64,000 nucleotides of DNA from Blastococcus saxobsidens DD2. Its GTDB lineage: Bacteria > Actinomycetota > Actinomycetes > Mycobacteriales > Geodermatophilaceae. The stretch lies in contig NC_016943.1 of the NCBI RefSeq assembly GCF_000284015.1, positions 661,541 through 725,540 of the forward strand. The letters are read 5' to 3'. Shown here piece by piece: positions 57,397 through 64,000 of this stretch; positions within the stretch are counted from its first letter, which is position 1; each line of letters begins with the position of its first letter. Under the pieces are notes generated by a model. That model did not search any database. It was not told where the DNA came from and saw only the letters and a program-made list of their open reading frames with translations. The position numbers and the translations under genes are program-made.

Positions 57397-58506
57397 TCAG
57401 AGCCAGCCGTTGCGTTTGAAGCCGCGGTAGAGCAGCACGATGGCGGTGACGATGACCAGCAGCACCGCCGGATAGCCCCACTTCTCGTCCAGTTCCGGCA
57501 TGTACTGGAAGTTCATCCCGTAAATGCCGGCGATGGCCGTGGGGACGGCGATGATGCCGGCGTACGCCGAGATCTTCCGCATGTCCTCGTTGTCGGCCAT
57601 CTGCGTCCGGGCAAGGGACGCCTGCAGGATGGAGGTGAGCAGCTCGTCCATCCCCGCGACCTGGTCGCGCACGCGGATGGCGTGGTCGAGCACGTCGCGG
57701 AAGTAGGAGCGCATCGCCTCGGGGACGACGTCGACCGGCCGCTCGGCGAGCTGCTGCAGCGGCACCTCCAGCGGCGAGACCGCCCGCCGCAGCGACAGCA
57801 GCTCCCGCTTGAGCTGGTAGAGCCGGCCGACGTCGTCGGTGCGCTGGGGGCTGAAGACCGACGCCTCGAGCTCCTCGACGTCCTCCTCCACCGCCCTGGC
57901 GACCTCCACGAAGGAGTCGACGACCAGGTCGGCGACGGCGTAGAGCACTGCGGACGGGCCGAGGCAGAGCAGTTCCCGCTGCTCCTCCAGCCGCTGCCGC
58001 AGCCCCGAGAGCCCGCTGTGCTCGCCGTGCCGGACGGTGATCACGTACCGGGGCCCCAGGAAGACCATCACCTCGCCGGTGTCGATGACCTCGCTGGTCG
58101 CCGTCAGCTCCTCGTGCTCGACGTAGGTGGCGGTCTTCAGCACCATGAACAGGGCGTCGTCGTAGCGCTCGAGCTTGGGCCGCTGGTGGGCGTAGACCGC
58201 GTCCTCGACGGCGAGGGGGTGCAGGTCGTACTCCTCGGCGATCACCCCCACCTGGGCCTCGGTGGGGGCGTAGAGGCCCAGCCAGACGTAGCCGCCGCGT
58301 TCCTCCGCCACCCCGAGCGCGTCCTCCGGACGGACGGCCTCCTGCCGGCGCCCGTCGACGTAGACGGCGCAGTCGATGACGGCGCCGGCCTCCGGTCGCC
58401 CCGCGGGTGTCCGCGGTGGCCGGCCGGCGGGCCGTGGCCGCAGCGTCGGCGGCTCGCCGGGTGCCAGTGGGAGCGGCGCGGCGGGTCTGGTGTCCCCGGT
58501 GCTCAT
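57397..58506 (-). CDS. corA: CorA-type magnesium/cobalt transporter
   Basis: 369 residues. A disordered N-terminal ~45 residues precedes the CorA fold (VAEERGGYVWLGLYAPTEAQ, LHPLAVEDAVYAHQRPKLERYDDALFMVLKT, long helix around VDSFVEVARAVEEDVEELEASVF). YGMNF is the selectivity motif, flanked by the two membrane helices (AGIIAVPTAIAGIYGMNFQY, LLVIVTAIVLLY). AAGGAGAGG lies upstream of ATG 58506. Confidence 0.95.
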   Translation of the reverse strand: MSTGDTRPAAPLPLAPGEPPTLRPRPAGRPPRTPAGRPEAGAVIDCAVYVDGRRQEAVRPEDALGVAEERGGYVWLGLYAPTEAQVGVIAEEYDLHPLAVEDAVYAHQRPKLERYDDALFMVLKTATYVEHEELTATSEVIDTGEVMVFLGPRYVITVRHGEHSGLSGLRQRLEEQRELLCLGPSAVLYAVADLVVDSFVEVARAVEEDVEELEASVFSPQRTDDVGRLYQLKRELLSLRRAVSPLEVPLQQLAERPVDVVPEAMRSYFRDVLDHAIRVRDQVAGMDELLTSILQASLARTQMADNEDMRKISAYAGIIAVPTAIAGIYGMNFQYMPELDEKWGYPAVLLVIVTAIVLLYRGFKRNGWL

Positions 58507-58681
58507 CGCGGTCGCCTCTCCTTCGCGGTCGGTCGGTAGGACGCCGGTTGCAGCGTAGGGCTGCCCGGCGGACCCACCCGTCCCCCTCGATGGGGTGAGT
58601 GCACCCGACCGGGCGTCCAGGGATCCCCTCCACGCGCCGACCTCACCGGAGACAGCGCCCACCGGTCAGGGAGAGAGCCTC

Positions 58682-59314
58682 GTGGCGAGCACCGTCCTCG
58701 ACGTCCGCGACACCGGCGCGCCGGCACGCGTCCGCACGTCCCGCCGGGTGCCGGTCGCCGCGCTGGCGGCGGGGTCGCTCGCCGTCCTCGAGGCCGTCGG
58801 CCTGCTCGCCACCGGACTCGCCCAGGTCGACGTCGTCCTGGCGTCCCCGATTCGCCCGGCCGGGTTGCTGATCGTGCTCGGCCTGGGCGTCCTGGCCGGC
58901 TGGATCGTGCTGTGCGGCGGTGGCGGTGCGGCGCTCATCGACGGCTCGGGCCGCCGGCTGGTGGTGATCACCTCGTCGGTCGAGCTCTTCGTCGTGTCGA
59001 CGCTCGGCGTCCTCGCGGTCATGCTCCCGCTGCCGACCTGGCTGACCGGTGGCCTGCCGCTGCCCCTGCTCTTCGCGCTCGCCGTCGCGCTGCCGATCGG
59101 CAAGCTGCTCCTGTCCGACACCCCGTCCGCCCGGGAGTGGGTGCTGCAGGGGCCGCGCGTGCGCGCACGGCGGCCCGACCCGGTGGCCCACCACCGGGTG
59201 CTGTGCACTCTCACCCTGGGCGTGATCGCCCTGGGCCTGGGCGCGGTGGCCGTCGTGGGACCGTCCGACGCGGGCCTCGGCAGCCCGGCATCGAGCGTCG
59301 TCCACCAGCCCTGA
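58682..59314 (+). CDS. Unnamed actinobacterial membrane protein
   Basis: 210 residues, about five hydrophobic helices. LAAGSLAVLEAVGLLATGL, LLIVLGLGVLAGWIVLCGGGG, and GVLAVMLPLPTWL...LLFALAVALPIGKLLL can be seen. No family recognised. GTG 58682 is used; the reading frame is open from 58595. Confidence 0.6.
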   Translation: MASTVLDVRDTGAPARVRTSRRVPVAALAAGSLAVLEAVGLLATGLAQVDVVLASPIRPAGLLIVLGLGVLAGWIVLCGGGGAALIDGSGRRLVVITSSVELFVVSTLGVLAVMLPLPTWLTGGLPLPLLFALAVALPIGKLLLSDTPSAREWVLQGPRVRARRPDPVAHHRVLCTLTLGVIALGLGAVAVVGPSDAGLGSPASSVVHQP

Positions 59315-59323
59315 GCCGGCTGT

Positions 59324-59345
59324 CGGTCGCCCGCCCGGGCGACCG
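59324..59345 (+). terminator. Hairpin terminator upstream of metG
   Basis: CGGTCGCCCG / CGGGCGACCG, perfect 10-bp arms with a CC loop, 9 bases after the preceding stop. Confidence 0.6.
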
Positions 59346-59453
59346 GCTCGACCGCGCCACCATGACCCGCTCGGCGCCTCCGCCGCTCCGCTCCTCGGTC
59401 GCTGGCGCTCCCTGCGATGCTCACGACTCCGTCGCCTTCACTAGAGTCGGGCC

Positions 59454-61253
59454 GTGAGTGATCGGCACATCCTGACCGCAGTCGCCTGGCCCTATGCGAA
59501 CGGGCCGAGGCACATCGGCCACGTCTCCGGGTTCGGCGTCCCCTCCGACGTCTTCAGCCGGTACCACCGCATGGCCGGGGACAAGGTCCTCATGGTCAGC
59601 GGCACCGACGAGCACGGCACCCCGATCACCGTCGCCGCCGACGCCGAGGGCATCGCGCCCCGGGAGATCGCCGACCGGAACAACCGGATCATCGTGGGGG
59701 ACCTGCAGTCCCTCGGGCTGAGCTACGACCTGTTCACCCGGACGACGACGGCCAACCACGCCGCCGTCAGCCAGGAGATCTTCCTGGGCCTGCTGAAGAA
59801 CGGGTACGTCTTCCCGAAGACGACGCTCGGCGCGATCAGCCCGTCGACCGGCCGCACGCTGCCCGACCGCTACATCGAGGGCACCTGCCCGATCTGCGGC
59901 TACGACGGCGCGCGGGGCGACCAGTGCGACAACTGCGGCAACCAGCTGGACCCGATCGACCTGATCAAGCCGGTGAGCAAGATCAACGGCGAGACGCCGA
60001 AGTTCGTCGAGGAGGAGCACTACTTCCTCGACCTCCCGGCGTTCACCCGCGCGCTCGGCGACTGGCTGGGCACCCGCAAGAGCTGGCGGCCCAACGTCCT
60101 GAACTTCAGCGTCAACCTGCTCGAGGACCTCAAGCCGCGCAGCTACACGCGCGACATCGACTGGGGTGTCCCGGTGCCGCTGGACGGCTGGCGCGACCGG
60201 CCGGACAAGCGCATCTACGTCTGGTTCGACGCCGTCGTCGGCTACCTGTCGGCCTCGATCGAGTGGGCCCGCCGGTCGGGCGACCCCGACGCCTGGCGGC
60301 AGTGGTGGCAGACGCCGGACGCGGGCGCCTACTACTTCATGGGCAAGGACAACATCGTCTTCCACTCCGAGATCTGGCCCGCCCAGCTGCTCGGCTACAA
60401 CGGCGAGGGCGACAAGGGGGGGACGCCGGGCTCCTACGGCCGGCTGAACCTGCCGACCGAGGTGGTCTCGAGCGAGTTCCTGACCATGGAGGGGCGCAAG
60501 TTCTCCTCCTCCCGGAACGTGGTCATCTACGTGCGGGACTTCCTCGCCCGGTACGACGCCGACGCGCTGCGCTACTTCATCGCCGTCGCCGGCCCCGAGA
60601 ACCAGGACACCGACTTCACCTGGGCGGAGTTCCTGCGCCGCAACAACGACGAGCTGGTCGCCGGCTGGGGCAACCTGGTCAACCGGTCGGTGTCGATGGC
60701 GGCGAAGAACGTCGGCGCCGTCCCGACGCCCGGCGAGCTGACCGACGACGACCGCGCGCTGCTGGCGACGACGTCCGGCGCCTTCGCGCCGGTCGGGGAC
60801 CTGCTGTCGCGCAACCGGCAGAAGGCCGCGATCAACGAGGCCATGCGGGTCGTCGGCGAGGCGAACAAGTACCTGTCGGACCAGGCGCCGTGGAAGCTCA
60901 AGGAGGACCCGGCCCGCCGGGACACCGTCCTGCACACCGCGCTGCAGGCGATCAAGGACTGCAACGCCCTGCTGACGCCGTTCCTGCCGCACTCCTCGCA
61001 GCAGGTGCACGAACTGCTCGGTGGGGACGGCGTCTGGTCCGTCGCGCCGCAGGTCGAGGAGGTCACCGACCTCGACGAGGGCTCGCCGTACCCGATCATC
61101 ACCGGCTCCTACGAGCAGGGCCAGGCGGTCTGGGCGTCGACGCCGCTGCCGGCGCCCGGCACGCCGCTGGCCCCGCCGAAGCCGATCTTCACCAAGCTGG
61201 ACCCGTCGATCGTCGACGAGGAGATCCGGCGCCTGGAGGAGGGCGGCGAATGA
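59454..61253 (+). CDS. metG: Methionyl-tRNA synthetase
   Basis: 599 residues, normal. The HIGH motif is in [12 protein letters not shown]. Zinc knuckle CPIC-x9-CDNC (about 144-160), [20 protein letters not shown] as [10 protein letters not shown], then the anticodon domain ([24 protein letters not shown]). Charges tRNA-Met. GTG 59454; the stop overlaps the next start. Confidence 0.97.
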   Translation: MSDRHILTAVAWPYANGPRHIGHVSGFGVPSDVFSRYHRMAGDKVLMVSGTDEHGTPITVAADAEGIAPREIADRNNRIIVGDLQSLGLSYDLFTRTTTANHAAVSQEIFLGLLKNGYVFPKTTLGAISPSTGRTLPDRYIEGTCPICGYDGARGDQCDNCGNQLDPIDLIKPVSKINGETPKFVEEEHYFLDLPAFTRALGDWLGTRKSWRPNVLNFSVNLLEDLKPRSYTRDIDWGVPVPLDGWRDRPDKRIYVWFDAVVGYLSASIEWARRSGDPDAWRQWWQTPDAGAYYFMGKDNIVFHSEIWPAQLLGYNGEGDKGGTPGSYGRLNLPTEVVSSEFLTMEGRKFSSSRNVVIYVRDFLARYDADALRYFIAVAGPENQDTDFTWAEFLRRNNDELVAGWGNLVNRSVSMAAKNVGAVPTPGELTDDDRALLATTSGAFAPVGDLLSRNRQKAAINEAMRVVGEANKYLSDQAPWKLKEDPARRDTVLHTALQAIKDCNALLTPFLPHSSQQVHELLGGDGVWSVAPQVEEVTDLDEGSPYPIITGSYEQGQAVWASTPLPAPGTPLAPPKPIFTKLDPSIVDEEIRRLEEGGE

Positions 61254-62158
61254 GTCGCTCGGCCTCGTCCCGCGCCGATCGGCGGGGCGAGCCGCCGCCG
61301 TCGCCGGAGCCGCTGCCGGCCCCCGCCCTGGACAGCCACACCCACCTGGACATCGTCCTGGGGGAGCGCCCCGCCGACGGTGAGCACGGGGAGTGGGCGT
61401 CCGACGCGGCGGTCGACGCGGAGATCGCCGCGGCCGAGGCGGTCGGCATCCCGCGGCTGGTGCAGGTCGGTGTCGACGTCGCGTCGTCCCGGTGGTCGGC
61501 GGAGCTGGCCGCCCGGCACCCGAACGTGCTGGCCGCCGTCGCTCTGCACCCGAACGAGGCGGGGGAGGGCAGGGCGACCGACGAGGCGCTGGCCGAGATC
61601 GACCGGTTGGCGGCGCGGCCGCGGGTGCGCGCCGTGGGGGAGACGGGCCTCGACCGCTACCGCACCGGGCCCGCGGGCTGGGCGGCGCAGGAGGAGTCCT
61701 TCCGGGCACACATCCGCATCGCCAAGGACCACGGCCTCGCGCTGGTCGTCCACGACCGGGACGCCCACGAGGAGATCCTCCGCGTGCTCGAGGACGAGGG
61801 CGCCCCGGAGCACACGGTCTTCCACTGCTTCTCCGGGGACGCGGTGTTCGCGAAGGCCTGCGTCGAGCGCGGCTTCGTGCTGTCCTTCGCCGGCACGCTG
61901 ACCTTCGGCAACGCCGGCTACCTTCGAGAGGCCGCGGCGCTCACCCCGCTCGAGCAGCTGCTCGTGGAGACCGACTCCCCGTTTCTCACCCCCGTGCCGT
62001 TCCGTGGGCGGCCGAACGCCTCCCGCCTGGTGCCGCACACGGTGCGCGCCCTGGCCGAGGTGACCGGCACCGACCTGGCCGAGCTCTGCCACACCCTCAC
62101 TGCCACCGCCGAACGCGTCTTCGGCCCCTGGGCGGAGCAGGTCTCGCCGACTCGATGA
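61250..62158 (+). CDS. tatD: TatD-family 3'-5' DNase/deaminated-tRNA hydrolase
   Basis: 302 residues. LDSHTHLDI (metal His-x-His), [41 protein letters not shown], and [18 protein letters not shown] are the TatD metal and active-site motifs in order. Its ATG overlaps the metG stop (ATGA at 61250). Order metG-tatD-rpfB as in mycobacteria. Confidence 0.95.
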   Translation: MSRSASSRADRRGEPPPSPEPLPAPALDSHTHLDIVLGERPADGEHGEWASDAAVDAEIAAAEAVGIPRLVQVGVDVASSRWSAELAARHPNVLAAVALHPNEAGEGRATDEALAEIDRLAARPRVRAVGETGLDRYRTGPAGWAAQEESFRAHIRIAKDHGLALVVHDRDAHEEILRVLEDEGAPEHTVFHCFSGDAVFAKACVERGFVLSFAGTLTFGNAGYLREAAALTPLEQLLVETDSPFLTPVPFRGRPNASRLVPHTVRALAEVTGTDLAELCHTLTATAERVFGPWAEQVSPTR

Positions 62159-62231
62159 CCGCCGCCGGGCACTGCGGGCGGCGATGCGGCTGCCGACTGG
62201 AGCCAGGTCTCGGCACACGGATGCAGAAGCG

Positions 62232-63086
62232 ATGCACACTTGTCCTGTGGGTCGTCTCATTGCGGTCGTGGTCTTCGTCGCTCTGCTGGTCCCCGGCGTG
62301 CTCCTGGCCCGTGCCTGGCAGCTGGCGGCGAACCGCCGTGCGGTCGCCGGCGGAGCGGTGGAGCTCGCCGAGCCGACGCCCGAGGGGCTGGCGACGCTGC
62401 GGCGCCAGGCGGCCCACGGACGCCGCTGGCGCCTGCTGGGCCTGGTCCTGGGCCTGGCCGGGATCGTGGCCAGCGTGGTGCTCTTCGCGGAGGCTTCGGT
62501 CTTCCTCTGGATCCCCGTGCTCTCGGTGGGTCTGCTGGCGGGGGTCCTGCTGGCCGAGGTGACGCGGCCGCGACCGCGTTGGGCGCTGAGCTCCCCGCCG
62601 CGCCGCCCGCGGCAGACCGAGCAGATCTCCGCCTGGCTGGTCTGGACGATGCGCCTGGTGGTCGCCGCCGAGCTGGCGACGGCGGGGTGGCTGTGGTCGT
62701 CCGGTGAGCTGGGGAGCACCACCGCCTGGGCGGTCGTCGTCGTGCCGCTGGCCGCCTGGCTCCTGGCCGAGGGGGCGCTGCTCCGGGCGCTGGCCCGGCC
62801 GATGCCCGCCGAGGGCGCCGACGTGCCGATCGACGAGGCGCTGCGGACGTGGACGGCGCACCTGGTGGCCGCGGCCGCGAGCGTGACGGCCCTGCTCCCG
62901 TTCGGCACGCTGCTGCTGCGCGCCGGGCTGGACCTGGGGGAGCGGGTCAGCACGAACTTCGACGTGCTGCCCGTGGCCTTCGTGGCCGGCGGCTTCTCCG
63001 CCCTCGCGGCCGGGCTGGCCGTGACCGTCTTCCTGTTCAGCTGGCTGCGGCCGGTGCGGTCGAGCGCTCCCGCGCTGGCAGGCTGA
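62232..63086 (+). CDS. Unnamed multi-pass membrane protein
   Basis: 284 residues. The six or so hydrophobic helices include LIAVVVFVALLVPGVLLA, LVLGLAGIVASVVLF, AWLVWTMRLVVAAELATAGWLW and AGGFSALAAGLAVTVFLFSWL. No known family. ATG 62232 or GTG 62247; no clear ribosome-binding site for either. Confidence 0.6.
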   Translation: MHTCPVGRLIAVVVFVALLVPGVLLARAWQLAANRRAVAGGAVELAEPTPEGLATLRRQAAHGRRWRLLGLVLGLAGIVASVVLFAEASVFLWIPVLSVGLLAGVLLAEVTRPRPRWALSSPPRRPRQTEQISAWLVWTMRLVVAAELATAGWLWSSGELGSTTAWAVVVVPLAAWLLAEGALLRALARPMPAEGADVPIDEALRTWTAHLVAAAASVTALLPFGTLLLRAGLDLGERVSTNFDVLPVAFVAGGFSALAAGLAVTVFLFSWLRPVRSSAPALAG

Positions 63087-63114
63087 CAAGCAGCCGCACT
63101 GCCCCGCTGGAGAC

Positions 63115-63154
63115 CCTCCTACGCCGTGCGCTTGCTCACAGCAGGCGTAGGGGG
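63115..63154 (+). terminator. Hairpin terminator after the membrane-protein gene
   Basis: CCTCCTACGCC / GGCGTAGGGGG, about 11-bp arms with one G-T pair, 18-base loop, 29 bases after the stop at 63086. Confidence 0.5.
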
Positions 63155-63247
63155 TGGGAGGTCGACATCTCGGCATGTCGTCGACTCTCCGTCTCGGCGC
63201 GTCGACTGCGCGCAACCGTCGGCGTCTGTTTCACTCCTCGCGCAGCA

Positions 63248-63275
63248 TTGCCACACGCAGAATGTTCGTTATCGT
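63248..63275 (+). promoter_or_regulatory. Possible rpfB promoter
   Basis: TTGCCA (63248-63253) and TATCGT (63270-63275) with a 16-bp spacer, a fair sigma-70 pair for this GC content, leaving about 145 bases of leader before rpfB. The leader has a GGGTT-CTGT-AACCC hairpin just before the start (63399-63412). Confidence 0.4.
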
Positions 63276-63424
63276 GTCGTGACCGACAGCCGGGGTGGAG
63301 AGCGACCGGGGTGCCGTACTGCTCCGGGATCCCGGCGGTCGTCGCCCGAGTCGCAGCCGCGTCCGGGCCGCCCCCGGCGGTCAGGTCGCTCTCCTGCCCG
63401 GGTTCTGTAACCCCTGGAAGTGTC

Positions 63425-64000
63425 GTGCGTCGCTCCTTGCAGCTCAGCCTCTTCGCCCTCGTCCTCGTCGGACTGGTGGGCGGGACGCTGGCCTTCTTCC
63501 TCGCCCAGAAGTCCGTCGCGCTCACCGTCGACGGGCAGACCCGCGACGTCGGCACCTATGCCGGCACCGTGGGTGAGGTCCTGGAGGAGGAGGGGCTCAC
63601 CCTCGCCGCTCACGACGTCGTCCTGCCGGCGACGGACCATGCGCTGTCCGACGGCGACGCCGTCGTCCTCAACCGCGCCCGGCCGCTCGAGCTCACCGTC
63701 GACGGCGTCTCGCGCGAGGTGCACGTGACCGCGCTGTCGGTCGAGGAGGCGCTGGACCAGCTGGGCTTCCGCACCGACGGCCTGGTCCTGTCGGCCAGCC
63801 GCGCCGAGCGTCTTCCGCTCGAGGGCATGCAGCTGACGATCACCACCCCCAAGGACGTCGTGCTGGTCGCCGACGGCCAGGAGCGGGTGGTCACCACGGC
63901 GGCGGCCACGGCCGGCGACCTGCTCGCCGAGCAGGGGATCGCGCTCAGCGAGACCGACCGCACCAGCCTCTACCTCGAGCAGGGCCTGCTCAACCGCATG
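63425..64000 (+). CDS. rpfB: Resuscitation-promoting factor RpfB, N-terminal part
   Basis: 192 residues up to the window edge. A signal/membrane helix (LFALVLVGLVGGTLAFFLA) precedes three DUF348 repeats (ALTVDGQTRDVGTYAGTVGEVL, LELTVDGVSREVHVTALSVEEAL, VVLVADGQERVVTTAAATAGDLL). The G5 and lysozyme-like Rpf domains expected in RpfB lie beyond base 64000. RpfB cuts peptidoglycan to restart dormant cells. GTG 63425. Confidence 0.9.
   Translation, partial: MRRSLQLSLFALVLVGLVGGTLAFFLAQKSVALTVDGQTRDVGTYAGTVGEVLEEEGLTLAAHDVVLPATDHALSDGDAVVLNRARPLELTVDGVSREVHVTALSVEEALDQLGFRTDGLVLSASRAERLPLEGMQLTITTPKDVVLVADGQERVVTTAAATAGDLLAEQGIALSETDRTSLYLEQGLLNRM

Noticed and set aside
63090-63424. c-di-AMP (ydaO) riboswitch upstream of rpfB
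   Set aside because: Some actinobacterial rpf genes have one, but the conserved GGGGTGAA-type and CCGAAYCCG blocks are not seen here; only a hairpin and a possible promoter remain.

Overview
The window is high-GC DNA with dense, tightly packed genes. Its order of galU-moeA-rimJ-sepX, pmt/rsmI and metG-tatD-rpfB is the one found in Actinomycetota such as Mycobacterium (Rv0993-Rv1009 region). Together with the A-factor-type genes, the 13E12/DUF222 HNH gene and the DUF5313 gene it suggests a soil or desiccation-tolerant actinomycete, possibly Geodermatophilaceae (Blastococcus, Modestobacter, Geodermatophilus). The family assignment is an inference from protein flavour and gene order.

Layout. 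1-5.8 kb is chromosomal: the N-terminus of an FprA-type ferredoxin reductase, an ABM monooxygenase, a DUF222-HNH endonuclease, a secreted coiled/TIM-barrel protein, a Nei-type DNA glycosylase and a small acetyltransferase, ending at tRNA-Arg(CCT). A 46-bp perfect direct repeat of the tRNA 3' half (5780-5825 and 30172-30217) brackets a 24.4-kb integrative element. The element carries a tyrosine integrase beside the tRNA, a 1234-residue MobF relaxase-helicase with a hairpin-rich region upstream of it (candidate oriT), a GGDEF-EAL membrane protein with a partner membrane protein, a scrapyard of decaying genes (CGNR regulator, DUF72, GNAT, serine recombinase), a MazEF pair, an eight-gene copper/cupredoxin operon divergent from an ECF-type sigma factor, and a right-end module whose excisionase gene has an in-frame amber codon. 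No conjugation channel or coupling protein is visible, so the element looks mobilizable rather than self-transmissible. Matched CAGTCCGCA repeats with an 11-bp period lie inside both ends and look like integrase arm sites.

30.2-41.3 kb returns to the chromosome: lysG/lysE, an atypical LuxR regulator, a sirtuin gene broken by a 1-bp deletion, a Pyr_excise-like/PUA-like fusion, a thioesterase-glyoxalase pair, YbaK, mscL, an SAF-domain protein, FmdB, an OhrR-like MarR regulator, and an AAA ATPase also broken by a 1-bp deletion. An IS110-family insertion (about 41.3-42.9 kb) follows.

42.9-47.1 kb is a carboxyltransferase / CaiB-BaiF CoA-transferase / MatC-type permease cluster. 47.2-51.4 kb is galU-moeA-rimJ-like-sepX and tRNA-Ala(CGC). 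51.5-53.1 kb is a TetR regulator convergent with an AfsA-domain protein, a likely butyrolactone-type signalling pair. 53.2-53.8 kb is a DUF4396 membrane protein behind a CsoR-like palindrome. 53.8-64 kb is pmt, rsmI, a DUF559 protein flanked by two copies of a 66-bp palindromic repeat, corA, metG-tatD, and the start of rpfB, which runs off the right edge.

The items most worth following are the tRNA-Arg element with its copper cargo and apparently stuck excision module, the two-domain DNA-repair-like fusion at 34.6 kb, the AfsA/TetR pair, and the repeated hairpins around the DUF559 gene.
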